Shown: piece after piece, positions 9,280 to 16,031 of the stretch | Position numbering within the stretch: the first letter of the stretch is position 1 | How the letters are laid out: each line of letters begins with the position of its first letter | Assembly: GCA_965207945.1 (NCBI GenBank) | Contig: OZ242303.1 | Span: 930,001 to 994,000, forward strand | Source of the DNA: JAAOII01 sp965207945 | GTDB lineage: Bacteria; Pseudomonadota; Gammaproteobacteria; CBDBNL01; JAAOII01 | Reading direction: 5' to 3' | Length of the DNA: 64,000 bases | Notes under the pieces: model-generated | Database searches by the model: none | Seen by the model: only the letters and a program-made list of their open reading frames with translations | Told to the model about the DNA's origin: nothing | Made by a program: the position numbers and the translations under genes

Positions 9280-9819
9280 TTATCTACACCTAACTCCGCG
9301 CCGCCATTTCTCTGGCTCTATAAAGCAATCCGCACTCCATACACCCAATTTATTCTTTTTAGCTTTAAGTTCTGCCCATGTGTAATTATCGCTATATCTT
9401 GTATATGCAACAGCCCAGCCATTTTCTACCATATATTCGTTGATAGATTTATTATCTACTGAGCAATCTTCTACATTCCTGTTATATTTATCTTTGCCTA
9501 TCAATTCACAGCTTATATGTTTATTCTTTACAAAAGTTTGTAACTGCCGTCTACTTTCTCCTCCGCATTCCCACTGTTCATCATTTGTGTAACACAATTG
9601 TTTAAGTTCTGGTGCATCTATCGCATATAAACGAATAGTATTTCCAGTGGTTGGTTGGATGCTATCTCCATCCATTGTATAACGCACGGTATACTCGGTG
9701 GTTTGTTGGGTCACTGTCCTTTTAGTCCCAATATAATAAAATATAATTATCAGCCAGAACATTATGACCAACAATGTTATTATGCCAATAGACAATAAAC
9801 GTTTAAATTTTCTATCCAA
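9280..9819 (-). CDS. Membrane-anchored, extracytoplasmic thermonuclease (SNase) family protein
   Basis: 179 residues starting at TTG (9819); no better start lies nearby. One membrane helix spans about residues 8-30 with a positive N-terminus (MDRKFKR), placing the rest outside the cytoplasm. The SNase-like domain follows, with the catalytic equivalents present: R63 and E71 in RLYAIDAPE, and R114 in YNRNVED. Six cysteines suggest disulfides, which fits periplasmic folding. It should cleave DNA or RNA with calcium. It is a close paralogue of the C-terminal third of the gene immediately upstream (15-bp gap), clearly a tandem duplicate. It is probably co-transcribed with the primase fusion and the coiled-coil gene. 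Confidence 0.8.
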   Translation of the reverse strand: MDRKFKRLLSIGIITLLVIMFWLIIIFYYIGTKRTVTQQTTEYTVRYTMDGDSIQPTTGNTIRLYAIDAPELKQLCYTNDEQWECGGESRRQLQTFVKNKHISCELIGKDKYNRNVEDCSVDNKSINEYMVENGWAVAYTRYSDNYTWAELKAKKNKLGVWSADCFIEPEKWRRGVRCR

Positions 9820-10260
9820 GTTTTACTAATTGCATTAATTGCGGCATCTATCTCCGCGCCGCCATCTCTCTGGTTCTATAAAACAATCAGCACTCCATAT
9901 ACCCGATTTATTCTTTTTAGCTTTAAGTTCTGCCCATTGATACTTATCGCTATATCTTGTATATGCAACAGCCCAGCCGTTTTCTACCATATACTCACTG
10001 GTAGATTTTCCATCTGCCAAACAATCTTCTATATTCCTGTTATATATATCTTTGTTCTTGAATTCACAGCTTATTTCTTTGTTCTTTATAAAATCTTGTA
10101 ACACTTGTTTACTCTGCTTTCCACATCCCCATTCTTTATTATTGGTGTAACATAATTGTTTATATCCAGGGGCATCTATTCCATATAAACGAACTGTAGT
10201 TCCATCCGATGATTGGATAGTGTCTCCATCAATAATAGCCCATTCATTTCCAGTATAGAA
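9294..10260 (-). repeat. Tandem duplication of an SNase-domain coding segment
   Basis: Two direct copies, about 9296-9660 and 9850-10215, are highly similar at the DNA level. Stretches such as TTTATTCTTTTTAGCTTTAA and TATCTTGTATATGCAACAGC are identical. One copy is the stand-alone nuclease; the other is the 3' end of the primase fusion. The duplication looks fairly recent. Confidence 0.85.
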
Positions 10261-11313
10261 TGAGGGAATTATTGCTACGCTCATTATCGCCAATAACATA
10301 ATGAAAACACCCACTGAAACCTTAACTTTATTTTCTTTGATGTATATAGTAACTTTCACCCCAATAGTGTTCTTTGTTTCTGGATCCTTTCCTCCATTTA
10401 TTTTAGAATATTCAAGAACTGTATTTTTAGTTATGGTTATATGCCCATGAGTTATTCCTTTTGCCAGCCAAAATATAGTCGCTATAGTTATTGGGTTTGG
10501 ATGGTTCATCTCCATTTTATCCCAGGAAGATCTGTTAACTTTATAATCATAATTTTCTCTTGTGGTTTTAGAACACCAGTAATCCCAAAGTTGAAAACCA
10601 TAGTCATCCTCTTTATAATAATTATGTAAAGCTAACCCTACTGTGATATATTCATAATGATCAGTTGGATCTATTTTCTCTAGTGCTTTTAATAATAATT
10701 CCTCTTCTTTTTTTCTGCCTCTTATAATTTGAGGCTTAGGTAGATTTTTTTCATTTTTTATTCTAAATAATCCATCTATTACATTTAGCATCTGATATGT
10801 TGGTTCATTGAATATTTTTTCTGTTTGAAAGAATTTATATTCATTGTTATCTATTTTGCTAGGTGGTATGACTACATATTTGCCCCTTGTTTGAAAATCA
10901 ATTCCTGGATATATTTCGTTTCCTTTATCATCTTTGGGATTTGGGGGCATCTTAATTTCTCCCTCCTCCATCTTTCTTTTATATGACTGAGGCAGTTTTA
11001 TGTATAAATGAAACCCACCTGAGGGAGTCCCCACCGCTACCATTTTCTTAATTACGGGTTCTTCTATTCTACAATCTTTAGCAAATTTTTTAAATGAGGC
11101 TATTCCATCTTTTTCTTTGTTTTTAATATCTACATCTATAGCTATATACCCGTAATCAACATTCCACCCGAAGTTTCCAAAATGTCTTCTTAATTCTTCC
11201 TCTGTTGGTCTTGCATTAGGCCAACCCATCTCTCCAATTTTTGTATTGGCACGCAATGGTATTATGTTGAGTTCTTCTTGTAAATATAAACTCAATTCAT
11301 CTATTCTTTCCAT
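9835..11313 (-). CDS. Primase-polymerase (AEP) / PriCT-2 / transmembrane / SNase-domain fusion protein
   Basis: 492 residues. Residues 1-175 match bifunctional primase-polymerase N-terminal domains (PF09250-like): D60-x-D62 in YIAIDVD, the GTPSGGFH motif with H102, and D139 in GIDFQTRG. Residues 205-288 resemble PriCT-2 (EKIDPTDHYEYITVGLALH, then ITIATIFWLAKGI). A membrane helix follows at about 334-352 and an SNase-like domain at 358-485. Charge distribution puts the primase inside and the SNase domain outside. The SNase catalytic Glu (DAPE) is replaced by Gly383 (DAPG), while R375 and R426 remain, so this nuclease domain may be inactive. It is the first gene of the leftward module. The primase should make primers for replication of an element. 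The fusion is most simply explained by read-through into one copy of a duplicated nuclease gene. Confidence 0.8.
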   Translation of the reverse strand: MERIDELSLYLQEELNIIPLRANTKIGEMGWPNARPTEEELRRHFGNFGWNVDYGYIAIDVDIKNKEKDGIASFKKFAKDCRIEEPVIKKMVAVGTPSGGFHLYIKLPQSYKRKMEEGEIKMPPNPKDDKGNEIYPGIDFQTRGKYVVIPPSKIDNNEYKFFQTEKIFNEPTYQMLNVIDGLFRIKNEKNLPKPQIIRGRKKEEELLLKALEKIDPTDHYEYITVGLALHNYYKEDDYGFQLWDYWCSKTTRENYDYKVNRSSWDKMEMNHPNPITIATIFWLAKGITHGHITITKNTVLEYSKINGGKDPETKNTIGVKVTIYIKENKVKVSVGVFIMLLAIMSVAIIPSFYTGNEWAIIDGDTIQSSDGTTVRLYGIDAPGYKQLCYTNNKEWGCGKQSKQVLQDFIKNKEISCEFKNKDIYNRNIEDCLADGKSTSEYMVENGWAVAYTRYSDKYQWAELKAKKNKSGIWSADCFIEPERWRRGDRCRN

Positions 11314-11448
11314 TATTCAGTAGTTCTTGAATTAGTTAATAAAAATCTCTCTCGTTATCTAGTAGTATATAAAATTGGGCGACATATTGTCTGTATTTTT
11401 AAATTATAGTTGGTGGGATTAGCGAAATTCCCGTAATGAAATAAATCA

Positions 11449-12054
11449 TTATAGTTCAATGTGGTTTAGTCCCTTAATCCCTTTACAAGATTTTCTTAGT
11501 TTCTTTATCGCATCGTCTAATCCAATCAATGAAAAAGTATACATTTCACCACCACTACTAATTTTTAAGTTATCATTTTGTCTAATTCTTTTCTTAAAAT
11601 CTGCTCCCCCATGTAAAGATGAATTAAATCCTAAATCCTTAGAAAGAGAAGTGGCAAGGATAAAAATCTTATTGTTTGTAAGACTAGTGGCTTTAAAAAT
11701 AAGTGTTCTAAATTTTGTATCTTTATTAAATTTAGAAGTTAAATACATCACATCCCTACATCCATTTTTATCACACTCTAAATCTGATTCTAAACCAGGA
11801 AAACCTTGTGAATTAAAAATATAAAAATTAGAAGCGTGGTTCTTTCCTCCATAAGGCATATCGTTATAGGACAATATTATAGGATTAACTTTGGAACTTG
11901 AATTATCTGGCAATGAATATGTTGAAACGCCTCCATTTACCCCACCACTTTGCTCATCTGTGTCACAATAAGTTATCCACTCTGCCATTGCTGGTGTGCT
12001 TATCATTAACCCCATTAATAGAATTATCTGTAAATATCTCGCTTTGTATTTCAT
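11449..12054 (-). CDS. Small secreted protein of unknown function
   Basis: 201 residues from ATG 12054. I chose this start because it begins a good signal peptide (MKYKARYLQIILLMGL, ending ...PAMA) and has a clear Shine-Dalgarno AGAGGTG 9 nt upstream; the longer frame from 12129 lacks both. The mature part has four Cys residues (CDTDEQSG, LECDKNGC and KKLRKSCKG) and is probably disulfide-bonded in the periplasm. No known family is evident. Its strong SD contrasts with most genes in this window, which may mean foreign origin. It is divergent from the membrane protein gene at 12148 and separated by about 135 bp from the primase fusion gene downstream. Confidence 0.6.
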   Translation of the reverse strand: MKYKARYLQIILLMGLMISTPAMAEWITYCDTDEQSGGVNGGVSTYSLPDNSSSKVNPIILSYNDMPYGGKNHASNFYIFNSQGFPGLESDLECDKNGCRDVMYLTSKFNKDTKFRTLIFKATSLTNNKIFILATSLSKDLGFNSSLHGGADFKKRIRQNDNLKISSGGEMYTFSLIGLDDAIKKLRKSCKGIKGLNHIEL

Positions 12055-12063
12055 ATCATATTT

Positions 12064-12070
12064 CACCTCT
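12064..12070 (-). promoter_or_regulatory. Strong Shine-Dalgarno of the small secreted protein
   Basis: AGAGGTG on the reverse strand, 9 nt before ATG 12054. It decides the start over the upstream in-frame ATG at 12129 and is one of very few convincing SD sites in the window. Confidence 0.6.
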
Positions 12071-12134
12071 TGGTTTTGTAATAATATTTGATTATTATAC
12101 TGCATCCACATCAAGTCAGATATAGACAACCTGT

Positions 12135-12140
12135 TATAAT
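12135..12140 (+). promoter_or_regulatory. -10 box of the multi-spanning membrane protein
   Basis: Perfect TATAAT, 7 nt before ATG 12148. It predicts a leaderless transcript and supports that start over the upstream in-frame ATG at 12088. Confidence 0.5.
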
Positions 12141-12147
12141 TACATTC

Positions 12148-12831
12148 ATGGCCGCTCTACTTGCCCCACTAGTAATAATATATAATTCATTATTGTTCAA
12201 TGTCGTAGTAGCTAATATATTGAGTTTAGCGTTACTTGCATCCTTATCAACAATAATAGCCATAGCTTTATACACATTTCCCTATAGAGAAAATAGAACA
12301 AAAATTACACAAAATACTTATCTACTTTATAGAACGATTGACTGGATGTCATGGTTAATGTTCTCCCTTTCTTTCTTAGTAATAGTTATGTCTTTAATGT
12401 TATCGTTCTATCTTGTGCTTCTACCATGGATTATATTCATAATAGATTCAGCCCTAAAATGCACTGATTTTTCTATAGCAGAAATACTTAAAGCCGCAGA
12501 TATTTTGTCTATTGTACTGCATGGATGTATATCAATTGGTATAGGAATAGCTTTTATGTGGTCTAATGTAAAGCATAAGTACCGTGGACTGAATAAGCCC
12601 CTTAGTGAACGTACACATAGGCATATATATGTCTATGTACCTGCATATTCAAATGTGTATAAAATACTACAAGTAATGGCAGGGTTAATCATCATTCTAG
12701 CATTGTTGCTAATAATTATATCTTTATTATTAGCACTGTGGTCGAGCATAATACTTTTTAATGTAGATACATTAAAAGGATTTGAAGAGTTAGCACCTAA
12801 ATATTCTTATCAATATAGTTGGTGCAGATAA
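12148..12831 (+). CDS. Multi-spanning membrane protein, unknown function
   Basis: 227 residues from ATG 12148. At least five hydrophobic segments are visible: the N-terminal 40 residues (probably two helices), two in WLMFSLSFLVIVMSLML / LVLLPWIIFIIDSAL, one in ILSIVLHGCISIGIGIAF, and a long one in MAGLIIILALLLIIISLLL. No conserved family motif is recognised. The frame continues open for 39 more codons after the TAA stop, and that extension encodes another plausible membrane helix, so the gene may be truncated. It is divergent from the secreted protein gene. Confidence 0.55.
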   Translation: MAALLAPLVIIYNSLLFNVVVANILSLALLASLSTIIAIALYTFPYRENRTKITQNTYLLYRTIDWMSWLMFSLSFLVIVMSLMLSFYLVLLPWIIFIIDSALKCTDFSIAEILKAADILSIVLHGCISIGIGIAFMWSNVKHKYRGLNKPLSERTHRHIYVYVPAYSNVYKILQVMAGLIIILALLLIIISLLLALWSSIILFNVDTLKGFEELAPKYSYQYSWCR

Positions 12832-12951
12832 TCCTTTGTTTCCAAATATTTCAAAAATTCTTTTATAGTTTGGGGAATAATAGTTAGAGATGTTGTGTTT
12901 GTAACATACTCTATTTGTCTATGGCTATTATTTATCGCCAACATAAAATAA
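12832..12951 (+). other. In-frame continuation of the membrane protein past its stop codon
   Basis: Directly after TAA 12829-12831 the same frame runs on for 39 codons to a TAA at 12949. It encodes a charged turn and then a strongly hydrophobic helix (GIIVRDVVFVTYSICLWLLF). Either the stop arose by mutation in a once longer gene, or the stop is read through. Confidence 0.4.
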
Positions 12952-12977
12952 TGGAGAGCGCAGAATATTACTGTTTA

Positions 12978-14126
12978 TCACTTCACTGCAGTTACGAATA
13001 GATATTCTTTATGGTCAGCAAAATCTGTATTGCCAGCATTAAAATGACGGTAGGGTTTTTCAAATACTTTTGTTTTTCCTTTATCATTGAGTATTCTATG
13101 TATAGTATCAAGGGATATTTTGTTTTGAGATGAGCTGCTTTTAGAAGCATAAGTATTGTTATAAGATACTACAATGTATTTAGCATTGGCGCTATTTATT
13201 AAATCATTTAGCTTTTTGCCGGCACTTACTCGGCAATAGTCACTCATGTTTTCAGGCAAAGGTTTTAATGCAACTCCATACAGCTTGGATTTATCCCACT
13301 TAGTTAACGTCTCTAATAGATGATAAAACCTGCTGTATTGTCTAGAATTATATGGAGGATCAATATAAAGGATATCAGAGCTAATCTTAGCTGTCAGCAC
13401 ATTGGCATCTTGGCGATAAATTTCAACTTCTGGCGCAGATATTGGATGAGGCATAAGCATAAATAAATTACTTTTCACATCATCTTTTTTGAAGTATGCA
13501 TCGTAATGTCCGACAGTATTTGCTGTTTTATCTGCGGCATAGATAAGTGAAGTTAACAGCATAGCATATTCTCGGGGAAGTAAATTATCCCTATTGGATT
13601 CAATACTATCTCTTATATGCCCTATAGATTTTGCCACTTCGGTAGAAAAATACTTTCCGCCAAAATTAACCGAAAAGTAATTATCATCTAACTTGTCAGG
13701 ATTGATGCTATTGTAATGACTTAGCTGTTTTTGTAGGAAAGATTCTCTATAATCACCAGAAGAAAAGAATGCCTTGTAGATTATATTATTTGAATACAAT
13801 AAATCATTGAGAATTATTTTTTTAAAAGAGGTGCTAGCAGCTGCGGCGACTATACCTGTGCCGGCAAAAATATCAGCAAATGTTTTACCTGAGCACTCTT
13901 GGGAGATAATGGAGAAAATCCAACTTATTAATTTTTGCTTGCTTCCTATGTATCTACGATTATGTAATTGTAGTCGGTTTCTTACGGGTATTGGAAAGTT
14001 AAAATGTTCTTTACTAAGAATATGAGTAGGGAAATTTTCTTTGATATCTACTTCCAATTGATCAAAGCTGTTTTTCTGTATATCATCAAGAAAACTTGCT
14101 TGCTTTTCGATAACTGGTTTACTCAT
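12978..14126 (-). CDS. Adenine-specific DNA methyltransferase, D12-class / FokI-methylase-like
   Basis: 382 residues. RRYIGSKQKL and FADIFAGTGIVAAAA form the SAM-binding region, and LYIDPPYNSRQYSRFYHLLETL carries the DPPY catalytic motif followed by the NSRQY signature of type IIS N6-adenine methylases. The last 100 residues (YIVVSYNNTY) are typical of the C-terminus. It should methylate adenine in a short recognition site. No restriction endonuclease is visible on either side, so it may be an orphan methylase or the remnant of a restriction-modification pair. It lies at the boundary between the accessory region and the glnK-amtB core genes. Confidence 0.78.
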   Translation of the reverse strand: MSKPVIEKQASFLDDIQKNSFDQLEVDIKENFPTHILSKEHFNFPIPVRNRLQLHNRRYIGSKQKLISWIFSIISQECSGKTFADIFAGTGIVAAAASTSFKKIILNDLLYSNNIIYKAFFSSGDYRESFLQKQLSHYNSINPDKLDDNYFSVNFGGKYFSTEVAKSIGHIRDSIESNRDNLLPREYAMLLTSLIYAADKTANTVGHYDAYFKKDDVKSNLFMLMPHPISAPEVEIYRQDANVLTAKISSDILYIDPPYNSRQYSRFYHLLETLTKWDKSKLYGVALKPLPENMSDYCRVSAGKKLNDLINSANAKYIVVSYNNTYASKSSSSQNKISLDTIHRILNDKGKTKVFEKPYRHFNAGNTDFADHKEYLFVTAVK

Positions 14127-14217
14127 TACCTGTATATTCTATACCCAAGTAACCTAATTTACATTAATTAGTTTAAAACTAACAATGTTGCTATCTAATT
14201 ATAGTTAGCGCCAACAA

Positions 14218-14571
14218 CTACCCTATCGCCTCCTCGCCCTTCTCTCCAGTGCGGATACGGATGCATTGTTCTATGTTGCTAACGAAGATTTTGCCGTCTC
14301 CTATTGAGCCCTTGCCATTGTCGCTGCGAGCGCCGTCTATAATTGCCTTAACAGTTTTGTCTACATAGTCGTCATTTACGGCAATCTCTAATCTAACTTT
14401 CTTTAGCAAACGTATTTCGCTTATAGCTCCACGATATACTTCTGAGTATCCTTGTTGAGCTCCACAGCCCAAAGCATTAGTAACAGTCATTTTGGCGATG
14501 TCCGCCTCCAGTAAGGATTGTTTTACATCGTCCAATTTATGGGGTTGTATTAAAGCAGTTATTAATTTCAT
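14218..14571 (-). CDS. glnK: PII-family nitrogen regulator linked to AmtB, lacking Tyr51
   Basis: 117 residues, aligned without gaps to E. coli GlnB over the first 60 residues. PII proteins sense 2-oxoglutarate and ATP/ADP and plug AmtB when nitrogen is plentiful. The T-loop reads GYSEVYRGAISEIRLL: position 51, the Tyr that GlnD uridylylates, is Ser. The B-loop region carries about five extra residues (SDNGKGS before IGDGKIF). The C-terminal IRIRTGEKG is canonical. It follows amtB after 9 bp, the usual glnK-amtB pair in reversed order, so the two are probably co-transcribed. Control by effector binding, rather than uridylylation at Tyr51, is the natural inference. Confidence 0.88.
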   Translation of the reverse strand: MKLITALIQPHKLDDVKQSLLEADIAKMTVTNALGCGAQQGYSEVYRGAISEIRLLKKVRLEIAVNDDYVDKTVKAIIDGARSDNGKGSIGDGKIFVSNIEQCIRIRTGEKGEEAIG

Positions 14572-14580
14572 ATTGATTGG

Positions 14581-15903
14581 TTATTCAGTTGTAAAAATTT
14601 GGAAGCCCTTATATGCCTCACTTTTATGTTCAATTATGTCTAAGCCCTTGAGTTCTTCTTCTTTTGTTACTCTGATGCCTAAGGTGTACTTCACTGCTAA
14701 AACAATAACAGCGGCAGTTATAAAGCAGAAGGCGCCAACTGTTACCACACCTATGAGTTGAGTAACAAAAAGATGTTCTGGATTAACGCTCCATATACCC
14801 ACTGCAAGAGTTCCCCAGATACCGCAAATTAAGTGCACTGAAATAGCGCCCACTGGGTCGTCTATGCGGATACGGTCAAAGAATAGAATGGATAAAACCA
14901 CTAGGCAACCAGCAATCATCCCTATTATGACTGCTGCTATGGGTGAGAATACATTTGCTCCAGCAGTAATCCCTACGAGTCCAGCTAAAACACCATTTAG
15001 CACCATGCTTAGGTCTGTAGTTCTTAGAATTATAAGAGACATCACCGCAGCGCCAATAACGCCGCTAACAGCGCCTATCATGGTAATCAAAAAAACATAA
15101 GAGACCTCGTGCGGATTGGCACTGAGGACAGAACCTCCATTGAAACCAAACCAACCAAACCATAATAGGAAAACTCCTATGTAAACTAGCGGTATGTTAT
15201 GACCATAAATAGGAATTATCTTGCCATTTTTATACTTTCCATAGCGAGGTCCTAAAAATATGACTGCCACCAAAGCACACCAGCCACCTACCGAATGGAC
15301 AATAGTAGCACCGGCAAAATCATAAAACCCTAAGGTGCTTAATACCCCTCCGCCCCACTGCCAGGAACCAACAATGGGATAGATTAACCCCATATAAAAG
15401 AAAGTTATGATGAAAAAACTAGGCAAGCGTATTCTTTCCGCCACAGCGCCAGATACAATAGTTGCTGCAGTAACCGCAAACATTGCCTGAAAAATAAAGT
15501 CAGACCAGTAGGTGTAGTGTTCAGTGTAGAATTTATCAGGATCTTTGAAACTCATATCCAATCCCAAGCCGCCAAACCCAAGCAATCCCTCAATAATCCA
15601 TGAGTCGCCAGGGTACATCATTTGAAAGCCAATAAAGGCGTAAATCAAAAAACCTATGGAAAAAATGATAAGGTTTTTAGATAGTATGTTAACTGTGTTT
15701 TTTGCGCGAGTCAGCCCTGATTCTAAAGAAGCAAATCCCAAGTGCATAATAAATACCAGCAAACTTGCGATAAGTATCCATAGGTTGTGGGTAATTAATG
15801 ATGGGTAGTCGCTATTAGCACTTTCTTCTGCATACGATAAAGAAGGGAGCATGCATAGCCCAATAATTGGTAATAATACTGTCGTTATATTCCAATTTCT
15901 CAT
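14581..15903 (-). CDS. amtB: Ammonium transporter AmtB
   Basis: 440 residues, with a signal-peptide-like start (MRNWNITTVLLPIIGL, ending LSYAEE) and then eleven hydrophobic segments. The twin pore histidines are present in GATIVHSVGGW and ISVHLICGIWG, and the NGGSVLSANPHEV and GAVAERIRL segments are typical. It should carry ammonium across the inner membrane and be inhibited by the adjacent PII protein. The ATG overlaps the stop of an 11-codon upstream ORF (ATGA overlap) that carries its own Shine-Dalgarno, so amtB translation is likely coupled to it. I see no sigma-54 promoter (GG-N10-GC) upstream, only a sigma-70-type -10 box. Confidence 0.93.
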   Translation of the reverse strand: MRNWNITTVLLPIIGLCMLPSLSYAEESANSDYPSLITHNLWILIASLLVFIMHLGFASLESGLTRAKNTVNILSKNLIIFSIGFLIYAFIGFQMMYPGDSWIIEGLLGFGGLGLDMSFKDPDKFYTEHYTYWSDFIFQAMFAVTAATIVSGAVAERIRLPSFFIITFFYMGLIYPIVGSWQWGGGVLSTLGFYDFAGATIVHSVGGWCALVAVIFLGPRYGKYKNGKIIPIYGHNIPLVYIGVFLLWFGWFGFNGGSVLSANPHEVSYVFLITMIGAVSGVIGAAVMSLIILRTTDLSMVLNGVLAGLVGITAGANVFSPIAAVIIGMIAGCLVVLSILFFDRIRIDDPVGAISVHLICGIWGTLAVGIWSVNPEHLFVTQLIGVVTVGAFCFITAAVIVLAVKYTLGIRVTKEEELKGLDIIEHKSEAYKGFQIFTTE

Positions 15904-15935
15904 TGGATTGGCTTTTTGTGTTGGTTATATTTCAT
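15900..15935 (-). CDS. 11-codon upstream ORF coupled to amtB
   Basis: ATG at 15935 encodes MKYNQHKKPIQ and stops at TGA 15902-15900, sharing ATGA with the amtB start. A GGAG lies 8 nt before its ATG, a rare proper SD in this window, whereas amtB itself has none. The peptide contains two Gln, one Asn and one His, residues tied to nitrogen status. A leader peptide controlling amtB translation is an inference. Confidence 0.45.
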   Translation of the reverse strand: MKYNQHKKPIQ

Positions 15936-15969
15936 AGATTCGTCTCCGTTTGAATAATAATAATTTATC

Positions 15970-15975
15970 ATTATA
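15970..15975 (-). promoter_or_regulatory. Candidate amtB-glnK promoter -10 box
   Basis: TATAAT on the reverse strand predicts a transcript start near 15963, giving a leader of about 28 nt before the upstream ORF. This is unlike the leaderless units elsewhere. No strong -35 is evident. Confidence 0.4.
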
Positions 15976-16031
15976 CAACAAGCACAAAATATGAAACGAG
16001 TTTTTTTAAACAGACAGATTTAATTGTAATG

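Noticed and set aside
8901..9293. Hydrophobic 130-residue ORF on the forward strand
   Set aside because: It is the exact complement of the Glu/Lys-rich coiled-coil gene; GAA/GAG codons read backwards give Phe/Leu. No start signal was seen.
11449..12129. Longer N-terminus for the secreted protein from 12129
   Set aside because: The internal ATG 12054 has a strong SD and starts a complete signal peptide.
12088..12147. Longer N-terminus for the membrane protein starting at 12088
   Set aside because: The first 20 residues are polar and overlap the divergent secreted protein's upstream region; the TATAAT fits ATG 12148.
15904..16031. Sigma-54 promoter for amtB-glnK
   Set aside because: No GG-N10-GC element of the TGGCAC-N5-TTGC type was seen; a TATAAT is present instead.
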